Below are positions 1 through 8,559 of a DNA stretch of 64,000 nt, piece after piece. The notes under the pieces are model-generated. The model worked only from the letters and a program-made list of their open reading frames with translations. It made no database searches and was not told where the DNA came from. The position numbers were made by a program, and so were the translations under genes. Source of the stretch: SCGC-AAA076-P13 sp964276235 (lineage in GTDB: Bacteria > Pseudomonadota > Gammaproteobacteria > Magnimaribacterales > D2472); the NCBI GenBank assembly GCA_964276235.1, contig CAXYEK010000001.1, positions 124,001 to 188,000 on the forward strand, written 5' to 3'. Numbering within the stretch: the stretch's first letter is position 1; each line of letters opens with the position of its first letter.

Positions 1-493
1 CAAAAGCCTCACCTACCGCATCATCTTGGGATTGGCCTAATATTTTGTAATCTCCTCTATCTTCAACATCAACAATCATACTGTGACCGCCGCTAACTAA
101 TAAGGAGATATATGGGACTGTGATTTCAGGGAACTCCATAATGGGAGACATTAAATGTCCTTCTAGATGATTTATTGGTATTAAAGGGACATTTAAAGCT
201 GTAGAAAGTCCTTGAGCAAAACTTTCTCCTATCAATAAAGCTCCTAGCAAGCCGGGTCCAGAAGTATAAGCAACTTGATCAATAGAATGTAAATCTATAT
301 CTCCAAGGGCTTCTTCTAAAACAGTTATGATCTTTACACAGTGGTCTCTGGAGGCTAGTTCTGGCACCACTCCACCGTATTCAGCATGCATTTTTATCTG
401 ACTATATACCGACTCTCCGATAATTCCTTGCTCAGAATCGAATACAGCTATTGCTGTTTCGTCACAAGATGTTTCAATTCCTAAAGTTTTCAT
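1..493 (-). CDS. tsaD: tRNA N6-adenosine threonylcarbamoyltransferase TsaD (N-terminal part; runs off the window)
   Basis: Transfers the threonylcarbamoyl group to A37 of ANN-reading tRNAs, in complex with TsaB and TsaE in the cytoplasm. Read on the minus strand from the ATG at 491-493, the protein begins MKTLGIETSCDETAIAVF, the standard opening of the family. The metal-binding histidine motif follows as NHLEGH, with LLVSGGHS after it. About 164 of the usual ~340 residues are visible; the C-terminal half lies beyond base 1. It is divergent from rpsU, the arrangement seen in many gammaproteobacteria. The call is secure. Confidence 0.95.
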   Translation of the reverse strand, partial: MKTLGIETSCDETAIAVFDSEQGIIGESVYSQIKMHAEYGGVVPELASRDHCVKIITVLEEALGDIDLHSIDQVAYTSGPGLLGALLIGESFAQGLSTALNVPLIPINHLEGHLMSPIMEFPEITVPYISLLVSGGHSMIVDVEDRGDYKILGQSQDDAVGEAF

Positions 494-502
494 AAAAAAG
501 TT

Positions 503-531
503 TTGCAAATATTTCAATTACAGCCTAAACT
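503..531 (+). promoter_or_regulatory. Candidate sigma-70 promoter for rpsU
   Basis: TTGCAA (503-508) and TAAACT (526-531) are separated by 17 bases in the tsaD-rpsU divergent gap. The start point predicted from this -10 would fall only about six bases before the rpsU ATG, and no Shine-Dalgarno sequence is visible there, so the rpsU message may be nearly leaderless. Matches to consensus are partial and this is a prediction only. Confidence 0.4.
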
Positions 532-543
532 ACGCGACTAATT

Positions 544-762
544 ATGCCTTCAATTATAATAAAAGAAACAGAACATTTTGACATTGGTCTTAGAAAGTTC
601 AAGCGTGCCTGTGAAAAAGCAGCAATTGTTCCTGAAATCAGAGCAAGAGAGTACTACGAGAAGCCAACTGAAAAGAAAAAGCGTTTAATGGCAGCAGCTG
701 TAAAACGTGCAAGAAAATCAAATAGGAAGTACGCCTTCCCAAGACAAAGATCATTTAGATAA
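544..762 (+). CDS. rpsU: 30S ribosomal protein bS21
   Basis: Small-subunit protein that helps position mRNA near the anti-Shine-Dalgarno region. The 72-residue product has the full family length and the strongly basic C-terminal half (KKKRLMAAAVKRARKSNRK). It begins MPSIIIKETEHFDIGLRKF, close to the usual start. No Shine-Dalgarno motif precedes the ATG. It is divergent from tsaD and followed after two bases by yqeY, but the dnaG and rpoD genes that complete the classical macromolecular-synthesis operon are not here. Confidence 0.97.
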   Translation: MPSIIIKETEHFDIGLRKFKRACEKAAIVPEIRAREYYEKPTEKKKRLMAAAVKRARKSNRKYAFPRQRSFR

Positions 763-764
763 TC

Positions 765-1211
765 TTGACCCTTCTTTCAGAAATTCAATCAGACCTAAAG
801 CAAGCAATGCTTGATAAAGACGAGTTAACTCGTGATACCTTAAGGATGTTCAAATCCGAAGTTCAAAAATTCGAAATCGATAGTAAGGAAACTGCCGATG
901 ATGCGAAGGTACTTCAAATCATCAATAAGATGATCAAACAAAGAAATGACTCTATCACTCAATTTACTAATGGCGGCAGAAACGATCTTGCAGAAAAAGA
1001 GCAATCAGAAGTTGTCATCCTTTCAAAGTACAAACCTCAACAACTAGATGAATCTGAGATAACTTTAAAAGTTAAAGCTGCAATTGCAGATTCTGGTTCA
1101 AAAACTATGCAAGATATTGGAAAAGTCATGGGAATCCTAAAAACATCTATTGAATCAGGAACAGCTGATATGGGTGTTGTAAGTAAAATTGTTAAAGAGC
1201 AATTAAGCTAA
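765..1211 (+). CDS. yqeY: GatB/YqeY domain protein
   Basis: YqeY-family protein of 148 residues, related to the tRNA-binding tail of the GatB amidotransferase subunit; its cellular role is not firmly known. The helical family pattern is plain: a start LSEIQSDLKQAMLDKD, then RMFKSEVQKFEID, then a second lobe with YKPQQLDESEI and IGKVMGILK. The start is a TTG two bases after the rpsU stop, so the two genes are probably co-transcribed. The position between rpsU and where dnaG would be is typical of gammaproteobacteria. Confidence 0.92.
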   Translation: MTLLSEIQSDLKQAMLDKDELTRDTLRMFKSEVQKFEIDSKETADDAKVLQIINKMIKQRNDSITQFTNGGRNDLAEKEQSEVVILSKYKPQQLDESEITLKVKAAIADSGSKTMQDIGKVMGILKTSIESGTADMGVVSKIVKEQLS

Positions 1212-1249
1212 AATAAAAATTGGATCCTCGAGTCCATAAGGCCAAAAAT

Positions 1250-1954
1250 ATGGAAAGAAGCAACGATAGAAAACCTAATGAGTTAAGAGAAATAACTTTT
1301 GAGCCTAATGTCAATGTTCATGCTGAAGGTTCTGTCTTAGTTTCCTTTGGAAACACAAAAGTTATTTGTACTGCATCAATTGATACGAACGTTCCTAGAT
1401 GGATGAGAGGTAGTGACGAAGGATGGGTAACAGCTGAATATGGAATGCTTCCAAGATCTACTAATGAAAGAATGGGTAGAGAAGCTGCAAGGGGCAAACA
1501 AAGCGGTAGGACTCAAGAAATTCAAAGACTTATCGGTAGATCATTAAGACAAGCTGTTAATTTAAAATACATAAAAGGTAAAACTATTAATATAGACTGC
1601 GATGTTATCCAAGCAGACGGTGGAACAAGAACTGCATCTATTACAGGTGGTTGTGTTGCATTATTTTTAGCTCTTCAAAATCATCATGATGATCACAGAG
1701 CAATTAGATCCCATGTTGCTGCTGTTTCTCTGGGAATACTAGGAGGTCAAGTTGCACTTGATTTAGATTATAAAGAAGATAGTGGTGCTGAAGTTGATCT
1801 AAATTTAGTAATGACAGATGGATCTGAACTAATTGAAATTCAAGGAACTGGCGAAGAAGCTCCATTCACCAGAGAACAGCTTAATGATATGCTTGAAGTT
1901 GGAAGTTCAGCTATTGCTGATATTATTGAGAAACAAAAAGCCTGCCTAAAATAA
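1250..1954 (+). CDS. rph: Ribonuclease PH
   Basis: Phosphorolytic 3'-to-5' exoribonuclease that trims tRNA 3' ends. Family signatures seen are HAEGSVLVSFGNTKVICTAS, WVTAEYGMLPRST, KQSGRTQEIQRLIGRSLR and DCDVIQADGGTRTASITGG. I start it at the ATG at 1250, ten codons inside a longer TTG-started frame (1220). The homologous sequence begins at RSNDRKPNELR, and an AAGG sits 8-9 bases upstream. This gives 234 residues, the usual length. It abuts pyrE directly, as rph and pyrE are linked in E. coli. Confidence 0.95.
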   Translation: MERSNDRKPNELREITFEPNVNVHAEGSVLVSFGNTKVICTASIDTNVPRWMRGSDEGWVTAEYGMLPRSTNERMGREAARGKQSGRTQEIQRLIGRSLRQAVNLKYIKGKTINIDCDVIQADGGTRTASITGGCVALFLALQNHHDDHRAIRSHVAAVSLGILGGQVALDLDYKEDSGAEVDLNLVMTDGSELIEIQGTGEEAPFTREQLNDMLEVGSSAIADIIEKQKACLK

Positions 1955-2590
1955 GTGAAAGAATATCAAAAAACATTTTTGAACCTAGCATTAGATGCTA
2001 AGGCATTAGAATTTGGTACCTTCACTCTTAAATCCGGAAGAACAAGTCCATACTTCTTTAATGCAGCTAAAATGCTTACAGGAAATTTATCTGAGTTGGC
2101 AAATTGCTATCTAGAAGCTATTAAAGAAACTGAAATAGATTTCGATTGCATATACGGCCCAGCATATAAGGGAATCTTTTTAGGTTCAGTAGTTAGTATG
2201 CTGCTTAGCCAAAACGGTCAAAACTACCCTCTCTCCTTTAACAGAAAAGAAATCAAAGATCACGGTGAAGGAGGAAATATCATTGGAGCAAATCCAAGTG
2301 GTGACGTTATGATTATTGATGATGTTTTATCTGCCGGAACAGCAGCAAGAGAATCCATAGAACTCATAAATAATATTGGAGCAAACCCAAAGCTATTTAT
2401 AGTTGGCCTCAATAGACAGGAAAAAGGTTCTGGGGAAGTTTCTGCAAGCGATGAATTACAAAATGATTTTGGTATCATTGTAAAATCTATTGTCGATTTA
2501 AATACCCTTATATCTTTCTCAGAGAGCAATCCAGATTATGAAGAGTTCTTAGAAGAGCTTAAAAGCTATAGAGAAAAATGGGGAGCGTAA
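1955..2590 (+). CDS. pyrE: Orotate phosphoribosyltransferase
   Basis: Converts orotate and PRPP to orotidine monophosphate in pyrimidine synthesis. The 211 residues match the family length. The PRPP-binding signature VMIIDDVLSAGTAARES and the YGPAYKGIFLG segment are intact, as is FTLKSGRTSPYFFNA near the N-terminus. It starts with GTG immediately after the rph stop, so translation is probably coupled. pyrB lies 0.6 kb away on the opposite strand, giving two pyrimidine genes in the same neighbourhood. Confidence 0.96.
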   Translation: MKEYQKTFLNLALDAKALEFGTFTLKSGRTSPYFFNAAKMLTGNLSELANCYLEAIKETEIDFDCIYGPAYKGIFLGSVVSMLLSQNGQNYPLSFNRKEIKDHGEGGNIIGANPSGDVMIIDDVLSAGTAARESIELINNIGANPKLFIVGLNRQEKGSGEVSASDELQNDFGIIVKSIVDLNTLISFSESNPDYEEFLEELKSYREKWGA

Positions 2591-2591
2591 A

Positions 2592-3206
2592 ATGTTTTCA
2601 GGAATAGTCGAAGCCAAAGGCAAGGTCTCAAAAGTTACGCAATTTGATGATTATCTAAGAGTAGAGATTTCTGCTCCAAAAGGTTTTAACAAGAATTTAA
2701 AAAAAGGTGCTAGTGTTTCCGTTAATGGAGTCTGCTTAACTTCTAAAGATAATGGAAGCAAATCTATGAAGTTTGATGTTATTGAGGAAACTATTTCTAG
2801 AACCAATCTAAAAGAACTTTCAAAAGGAAATATTGTAAATCTTGAACGTTCTATTAAAGCTTCGTCTGAAATTGGCGGGCATCTTATGTCTGGTCATATC
2901 CACTATTCAGCTAAAGTTATTCATATTGTAGATAAGAGTCATACAAAAGATATGAAAATTAGTTTGTCTAAACAGTATGCTGATTATGTTATGGAAAAGG
3001 GATATATCGGTATTAATGGTTGCAGCCTAACTGTTGGCAAAGTAAATAAAAAAGATTTCTATATCCATTTGATACCTGAAACTTTAAAAGTAACAAACTT
3101 AGATAGTTTGGTAAAAAATGATTTATTAAATATAGAAATAGATCAAAACACTATCGCTATAGTTGATACTGTTAAAAAGACTTTAGCTGCTCAGAAATCT
3201 AGATAA
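2592..3206 (+). CDS. ribE: Riboflavin synthase, alpha subunit
   Basis: Dismutates two 6,7-dimethyl-8-ribityllumazine molecules into riboflavin. The 204-residue protein shows the internal duplication of the family: an N-terminal MFSGIVEAKGKV barrel with SVNGVCLT, and a second barrel with GGHLMSGHI and GINGCSLTVG. It starts one base after the pyrE stop and its 3' end overlaps the convergent pyrB by 24 bases. The rest of the riboflavin genes are not in the window. Confidence 0.95.
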   Translation: MFSGIVEAKGKVSKVTQFDDYLRVEISAPKGFNKNLKKGASVSVNGVCLTSKDNGSKSMKFDVIEETISRTNLKELSKGNIVNLERSIKASSEIGGHLMSGHIHYSAKVIHIVDKSHTKDMKISLSKQYADYVMEKGYIGINGCSLTVGKVNKKDFYIHLIPETLKVTNLDSLVKNDLLNIEIDQNTIAIVDTVKKTLAAQKSR

Positions 3207-4088
3207 AACTGCCATTCTAATAGCGACGCCGTTTGCTATTTGCTCTCGAATAACTGAATTATCAGACTGATATACACTTTCAGATATCTCAATGTAATTT
3301 ACAGGTCCTGGATGCATAACAATAGCGTCACCTCTTGCCTGCTCAACTCGTTCAGAGGTCAATTCATATGCCTGCTTGTAATCCTCTAAATCAAGGTTTA
3401 GATCTTCTTCAAAGCGTTCATATTGAATTCTAAGAGTCATAATCACATCAGCATCTTGGACAGCTAAATCAAGATCAGGCTCGTATTTTCCTAATGCAGG
3501 ATCTAGATATTTTGAACACATGCTTGGATGTCCACAAAATGTTAATGAGTTAAATGAAAAATTGGATAAGCCTTCTACAAAAGATGAAGTAACTCGTGAA
3601 TGATCCAGATCGCCAACAATAACTATATTTAAATCATCAACAGATCCTTTATGATCGATAATTGTCATTAAGTCTATGAGAGCTTGGGTTGGATGAGAAA
3701 TGGAACCTTCTCCTCCATTAACAAATACCATTTCTGGTAAATATTCTGCTAAGTCTCTAATTACTGATTCTGGATGTCTTAACACGCACAGGTCTACACC
3801 CATTAAACTTAATGCATCAACCGTCTCATAAATTGATTCGCCCTTCTCAATAGAAGAACTTGCTATATCAAACCCAATTACTGAACAGCCTAAATTCTTA
3901 GCAGCAATTTCAAAAGATGATTTTGTTCTTGTACTTGGCTCACAGAAAATATTAGCAACTGTTTTATCCGGAAATAATTCTTCTTTCCTGAAACTACCGT
4001 TATCAGTTTTAAAGTTTCTGGCAAACTCAATTAGGTCCAGTATCTCTTGCTTAGATAAATCCGTAATTGATAAAAGATTCTTAGTCAT
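3183..4088 (-). CDS. pyrB: Aspartate carbamoyltransferase catalytic subunit
   Basis: Forms carbamoyl-aspartate from carbamoyl phosphate and aspartate. The carbamoyl-phosphate site CEPSTRTKSSFE and the HPTQALIDL segment are present, and MHPGPVN closes the aspartate domain. I start it at the ATG at 4086-4088 (MTKNLLSITDL), which overlaps the ridA stop by eight bases; a TTG two codons upstream is an alternative. It has 301 residues, near the E. coli length of 311. No regulatory subunit pyrI or pyrC-like partner is adjacent, so allosteric control as in E. coli cannot be inferred. Confidence 0.95.
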   Translation of the reverse strand: MTKNLLSITDLSKQEILDLIEFARNFKTDNGSFRKEELFPDKTVANIFCEPSTRTKSSFEIAAKNLGCSVIGFDIASSSIEKGESIYETVDALSLMGVDLCVLRHPESVIRDLAEYLPEMVFVNGGEGSISHPTQALIDLMTIIDHKGSVDDLNIVIVGDLDHSRVTSSFVEGLSNFSFNSLTFCGHPSMCSKYLDPALGKYEPDLDLAVQDADVIMTLRIQYERFEEDLNLDLEDYKQAYELTSERVEQARGDAIVMHPGPVNYIEISESVYQSDNSVIREQIANGVAIRMAVLSRFLSS

Positions 4089-4467
4089 GAGCAAGAAGAA
4101 TTGCGTCCATTTCTACATTCACTCCAAGCGGCAAAGCTGATACTTCAACGGTTGCTCTTGCAGGATAAGGTTCTTTAAAATGCTTTAGCATAGCTTCATT
4201 AACAACTGCAAAATCTTTCATATCAGTAATATAAATAGTTAACTTAACAATATCAGATAGCGTTAAATTTGCAGCTTCACAAATACTCGTAAGATTTTTT
4301 ATTACCTGCTCTGCTTGATCTTCTATTGAAGCATTCATAAGGTCGCCTGTTGCAGGGTTTAGTGGTATTTGTCCTGAAACAAATAGAAAACCATTAGCTT
4401 TAACAGCTTGAGAATATGGCCCAATAGCTTTAGGAGCTTTTTCAGTAAATATTATTTCTTTTGACAT
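4081..4467 (-). CDS. ridA: RidA enamine/imine deaminase
   Basis: Hydrolyses reactive 2-aminoacrylate-type enamines and imines made by PLP enzymes. Starting at the ATG at 4467 gives 128 residues, the exact usual length, with MSKEIIFTEKAPKAIGPYSQ, FVSGQIPLNP, the PARATVEV motif carrying the substrate-binding arginine, and a C-terminal VEMDAI. The frame stays open upstream to an ATG at 4551 that overlaps the spoT stop; that extension would add 28 residues containing a very hydrophobic run. The 4467 start is preferred by homology. The spoT-ridA order is common in gammaproteobacteria. Confidence 0.93.
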   Translation of the reverse strand: MSKEIIFTEKAPKAIGPYSQAVKANGFLFVSGQIPLNPATGDLMNASIEDQAEQVIKNLTSICEAANLTLSDIVKLTIYITDMKDFAVVNEAMLKHFKEPYPARATVEVSALPLGVNVEMDAILLAHD

Positions 4468-4540
4468 ACTATTTCTCTCATATATAAAAATGTAGCTGAT
4501 CGCAATGAGGATTGTACATAATATTAGGAATATAGGTTTA

Positions 4541-6730
4541 TCATTTTTCATTAATCATTCTTATGCAGCTGGATGTAAATTTCTTTGATTTAACTTTTTG
4601 CATGATTTTATCTAAATGTTCTATATTTTCAAAATCTGCTTCGATCTCAAATCCAGTAAATTTCTTATCTATATGATTTGTATTTACATTTTGCATATTA
4701 ATGCCTGCTTTTGTAAAAATGGCTACTAAATCAGCAAGAACACCTATCTTATTTTCAGTACTTATACTCAGTCTTGCAGTATAAAGATGAGTTTTTTTAG
4801 ATTCATCCCATGTGGCAGGAAAATATCTAGCATCTTTATTTATAAAGGGTGCGACCTGTTTACACTTCTTATGATGAATAACTATACCTCTTTCGGTATC
4901 AGAGTGAGCAATTACAGGATCTCCATCTATAGGATGACAGCACTTAGCAAAAACTACTGAAACTCCTTCAATATGATTGTCGATTATGTGAACAGTGGAA
5001 GTTTGACTTTCCTCATCATCTTTCCTGATTTTGAGGCCTGAATAAAAACGTTCAGCAACTATATTTCCAGTCCTCTTTCCAAGCCCAAGGTCAGTTAGTA
5101 GTTTATTTAAAGATGTAACTCCAATTGAGTCTAAAATTCTCTTCAATGAACTTCCTCTATAATCAGTTAAAGACTTACCAGATCTTTTTAACTGAGATTC
5201 AAGCATTAATTTTCCTGCCTTTCTAGCAGATGATGTTTTTTGATTCTTTAATTTATTTCTAATGCCAGTTCTTGCTTTACTTGAAACTACAAAATTAAGC
5301 CAAGAAGGGTCCGCTTCAACTGGAGAACTTGATGTAATAATCTCAACTGTTTGTCCGCTCTCTAACTCAACATTTAATGGTGCCTCTACTCTATTTACTT
5401 TACAGCCAACAATGCTATTACCAAGACCTGTATGAACTTCATATGCAAAATCAATTGGAGTAGCTCCTGTTTTTAATGCAAAGACATGACCCTTTGGAGA
5501 AAATAAGTAAACTTCACTTGAATCGAGATCTTTCTTTATGGCATCAGCAAAATCTTTAGGGCCTGTTGATTTTTTTTGAAGATCAATAAGACTTGATAGC
5601 CACCTACTAGCTCTAAGCTCAGTTCCCATTCCGCTATCCTTAGTTTTATAACCCCAATGTGCCGCCACACCCATATTAGCAGTAGCCCACATACTTCTTG
5701 TTTGAATTTGAACTTCTATTGGAAAGGCATTTAGGGCCAAAAGACTAGTATGCAAAGCTTGATATCCATTGGTCTTAGGTATGGCTATATAGTCTTTGAA
5801 TTTATTTTCAATTGGTGAGAAGTAGTTATGAATAATTCCTAAAGCTCTGTAACAATCATCAACAGAATCAACTAATATTCTGAATCCATATACATCTAAT
5901 ATTTCAGAGAAAGGTTTATGTTTTCTTTTAATTTTATTGTAAATACTATATGTAGTTTTTTCCCTTCCTTTAACAGCTGCATTTTCAATATTATTAGTCT
6001 TCAAATGACTTTTAAGTTCTTTTCTAATTTTATCTACTATTTTTTTTCTGCCGCCGCTTGAGCTTTTTATGGCATTCTCTAACATTTGAGATCTTAGAGG
6101 ATGAATGCATTTAAAAGACAAATTTTCAAGCTCAGCTCTTATGTCTTGCATACCTATTCTCAAAGCTAATGGTCCATATACCTCTAAAGTTTCTTTAGAT
6201 TTTTGAATTTGTTTTTTTCTTGGGACATGCTCTATCGTTCTCATATTATGCAAACGGTCACATAGCTTCACTAATATTACTCTTACATCATTAGCCATTG
6301 CCAAAGCCATCTTTTGAAGATTATTAGCATTACTCTCAGCTATATTTTGCATATCAAGCTTACCCAGCTTACTTACCCCATCGACAATATGAGCTACATC
6401 GGCTCCAAATAGTTTGGTTAAATTATTTTTCTGAACGTTGCAATCTTCAAGCACATCATGCATTAAGGCTGCACAAACCGTATCTGGATCTACCTTCAAT
6501 TCAAGTAAAATATTTGTGACTGCTACTGGATGAGAAATATAATCTGATCCATCTTTTCTTTTTTGTCCTTTGTGAGCATAAAAAGCAAAGGTGTAAGCTT
6601 TTTGAATTTTTTTAATATCTTCCAGGCTTAAGTAAGCTTTTGTAGCTTTAAAGGTGTTTGATGGTAATTTTAAGAGATCTGTATCTGAAAAATTTTTCAA
6701 AAAATGACTAGGGAGAACTGTATCACTCAA
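4541..6730 (-). CDS. spoT: Bifunctional (p)ppGpp synthetase/hydrolase SpoT
   Basis: Makes and degrades the stringent-response alarmone. The 729-residue chain has all domains in order. The HD hydrolase covers about residues 45-200, with H67, H91-D92 and CDRLHNMRT intact. The synthetase covers about 255-365, with GREKTTYSIYNKI, KFKDYIAIPK and ALHTS. A TGS domain lies near 405-465 (VYLFSPKGHVFALKTG), and a C-terminal ACT domain carries CCHPIDGDPV upstream of it. The intact HD residues point to an active hydrolase. It sits in the gmk-rpoZ-spoT-ridA block, and no separate relA is in the window. Confidence 0.96.
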   Translation of the reverse strand: MSDTVLPSHFLKNFSDTDLLKLPSNTFKATKAYLSLEDIKKIQKAYTFAFYAHKGQKRKDGSDYISHPVAVTNILLELKVDPDTVCAALMHDVLEDCNVQKNNLTKLFGADVAHIVDGVSKLGKLDMQNIAESNANNLQKMALAMANDVRVILVKLCDRLHNMRTIEHVPRKKQIQKSKETLEVYGPLALRIGMQDIRAELENLSFKCIHPLRSQMLENAIKSSSGGRKKIVDKIRKELKSHLKTNNIENAAVKGREKTTYSIYNKIKRKHKPFSEILDVYGFRILVDSVDDCYRALGIIHNYFSPIENKFKDYIAIPKTNGYQALHTSLLALNAFPIEVQIQTRSMWATANMGVAAHWGYKTKDSGMGTELRASRWLSSLIDLQKKSTGPKDFADAIKKDLDSSEVYLFSPKGHVFALKTGATPIDFAYEVHTGLGNSIVGCKVNRVEAPLNVELESGQTVEIITSSSPVEADPSWLNFVVSSKARTGIRNKLKNQKTSSARKAGKLMLESQLKRSGKSLTDYRGSSLKRILDSIGVTSLNKLLTDLGLGKRTGNIVAERFYSGLKIRKDDEESQTSTVHIIDNHIEGVSVVFAKCCHPIDGDPVIAHSDTERGIVIHHKKCKQVAPFINKDARYFPATWDESKKTHLYTARLSISTENKIGVLADLVAIFTKAGINMQNVNTNHIDKKFTGFEIEADFENIEHLDKIMQKVKSKKFTSSCIRMINEK

Positions 6731-6750
6731 ATTAGTTCTCCAAAATTCAT

Positions 6751-7020
6751 TTAACCAACTGTTTCTGTATCTTGGTTCCCTGGTGCTGAAAATTCATCTA
6801 ATAAAACATCTTCTTCTAACGTTCTGTCTAAAGTTTCCTTATCTAAAAGTCCTGCTTCGATTTCTCTTAGTGCAACCAGTGTTGGTTTATCATTATCCCA
6901 CTCTACGAGTGGATCTCTACTTGTAGTAGCAAGCTGACGAGCTCTTTTTGAAGCCATGATTATTAAATCAAATCTACTTGGTATTATTTGTAAACAATCT
7001 TCTACTGTAATTCTAGCCAT
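6751..7020 (-). CDS. rpoZ: RNA polymerase omega subunit
   Basis: Small subunit that stabilises the beta-prime subunit and, in E. coli, contributes to a ppGpp site. It has 89 residues beginning MARITVEDCLQIIPSRFDLI and continuing ASKRARQLATTSRDP and VALREIEAGLL, all family-typical. A good Shine-Dalgarno (AGGAGA on the minus strand) precedes the ATG. Between gmk and spoT it holds the same place as in E. coli. Confidence 0.96.
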   Translation of the reverse strand: MARITVEDCLQIIPSRFDLIIMASKRARQLATTSRDPLVEWDNDKPTLVALREIEAGLLDKETLDRTLEEDVLLDEFSAPGNQDTETVG

Positions 7021-7116
7021 ATAATTTCTCCTAGGATGTGTATTCTAATTCTTATTGCCCCATTAAGACAACAAAACTCTTAAGTTCTTTGTATTTTTTT
7101 ATATCTAGTTTGATGC

Positions 7117-7683
7117 TTATATATTTTCTGTAACTATATTAGTGAGATTTTCAAGCGCTAAATCAAAATTATCATTAAGCACTCTAAAGTCAAACTCATT
7201 AGCATGTTCTAACTCTTTTTTTGCATTTAATAATCTAGTATTAATTACATCATCTGAATCTAACCCTCTTTTAAGCAATCGCTCTTCGAGCTCTTCTATA
7301 CTTGGTGGAACAATAAATATTGAAGTGTGTTGAATTTCAGTATTCTGAATTTGTTTAAAGCCCTGGACATCAATATCTAATATTATGTTAATTCCATTAT
7401 CTAGCTTTTCTTGTACATGTGATTTTAAAGTTCCGTATTGATAATTATGGACAATCGCATTTTCAATAAAGGCATGTTGTGACTTAAGCACATCAAAATC
7501 GTTATCAGTTATAAAAAAGTAATGTTTGCCGTCTTCTTCACCCATTCTTGGAGACCTTGTTGTAGCTGATATAGATAATTGAATGTTATCTGATTTTTCT
7601 ATAATTGAATTAATTAAAGAAGATTTACCAGCTCCTGATGGTGCTGAAATTACAAATAGGTTTCCTTTACTATCCTTATTCAA
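7117..7683 (-). CDS. gmk: Guanylate kinase
   Basis: Phosphorylates GMP to GDP with ATP. The P-loop SAPSGAGKSSLINS is at residues 13-26, followed by the GMP-binding TTRSPRMGEEDGKHYFF segment and the lid region LLKRGLDSDDVI. The 188 residues are slightly shorter than the E. coli enzyme at the C-terminus but no domain is missing. It overlaps the upstream yicC by eight bases and belongs to the same minus-strand run as rpoZ and spoT. Confidence 0.95.
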   Translation of the reverse strand: MNKDSKGNLFVISAPSGAGKSSLINSIIEKSDNIQLSISATTRSPRMGEEDGKHYFFITDNDFDVLKSQHAFIENAIVHNYQYGTLKSHVQEKLDNGINIILDIDVQGFKQIQNTEIQHTSIFIVPPSIEELEERLLKRGLDSDDVINTRLLNAKKELEHANEFDFRVLNDNFDLALENLTNIVTENI

Positions 7684-8527
7684 TGTTCTGAGCCTGTTCT
7701 CGCATTTCTTCTACTGATAGCTTCATATCAAGCGCAATTTGTTTATGTGATGGTGAATCTAACTTTACTGACAAAGTGCTGGTTTCTCTAAACAGCTCTT
7801 GAAGAATAAAATCTATTTTTTTTCCACTGGTCTTTTTTGAAGAAAGTTCTTTTTTTAGAGATGTAGTATGAAAACTAATTCTTTCCACTTCTTCCGCAAC
7901 ATCATGCTTTAAAACTAAGATTGCCACTTCTTGTTCCAACCTTGCTCTGTCTATATTCTTAGTTAATTCAAGGATTTTCTTTTTAAGAGTTATTGATCTT
8001 TGTTTTGTTAGCTTTTTATTTGAAGATAAAATTTTTGAGTTATTTTTGATTATTTTATCTATTTTAGATAAAAATACCTTTTCTATTTTTACTCCTTCAG
8101 ATGATCTACTGGCTACAAGCTGATCTAAAGCCTCAATAAAGACTTTTTTTATATGCTTTTGATTTGTATTTATAGTTTGCTCAGATTTTATTACTCCTGG
8201 CATATCTTTAATATCCGAAAAACTGATAGAACTCTTATCAATACCTGGAATATCCTGAATAGTCTCTAGTAAATTCTTTAAGGATGCGCTATTTAATGTA
8301 AATTTATTGCTGGCTGGAAATTTCAATCTAAATCTAATATCTACACTTCCTCTTTTTAACTTCTTAGATACGGTATCTCTCACGTATACATCCAGTTGAT
8401 TACTCATATCATTGGGCTTTGTAGATATTTCAAGAAATCTGTGATTAACAGTTTTTATTTCGCAATAAATTTCTGATTCTTTATTGGAAAATTGTGCGGA
8501 TCCAAAACCGGTCATGCTAATTGTCAT
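7676..8527 (-). CDS. yicC: YicC/YloC family endoribonuclease
   Basis: YicC proteins are endoribonucleases implicated in mRNA and small-RNA turnover. The 283-residue product starts MTISMTGFGSAQFSNKES, the canonical family opening, and ends in the conserved C-terminal domain with FILQELFRETSTLSVK and VEEMREQAQNIE. In E. coli it neighbours rph-pyrE; here it is translationally coupled to gmk by an eight-base overlap. Confidence 0.93.
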   Translation of the reverse strand: MTISMTGFGSAQFSNKESEIYCEIKTVNHRFLEISTKPNDMSNQLDVYVRDTVSKKLKRGSVDIRFRLKFPASNKFTLNSASLKNLLETIQDIPGIDKSSISFSDIKDMPGVIKSEQTINTNQKHIKKVFIEALDQLVASRSSEGVKIEKVFLSKIDKIIKNNSKILSSNKKLTKQRSITLKKKILELTKNIDRARLEQEVAILVLKHDVAEEVERISFHTTSLKKELSSKKTSGKKIDFILQELFRETSTLSVKLDSPSHKQIALDMKLSVEEMREQAQNIE

Positions 8528-8559
8528 ATTAATATTGTATTTTGGTTGATGTCTTAGTT

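Noticed and set aside
1220..1249. TTG start giving a ten-residue longer RNase PH
   Set aside because: Homology begins at the ATG at 1250, which has a well-placed AAGG.
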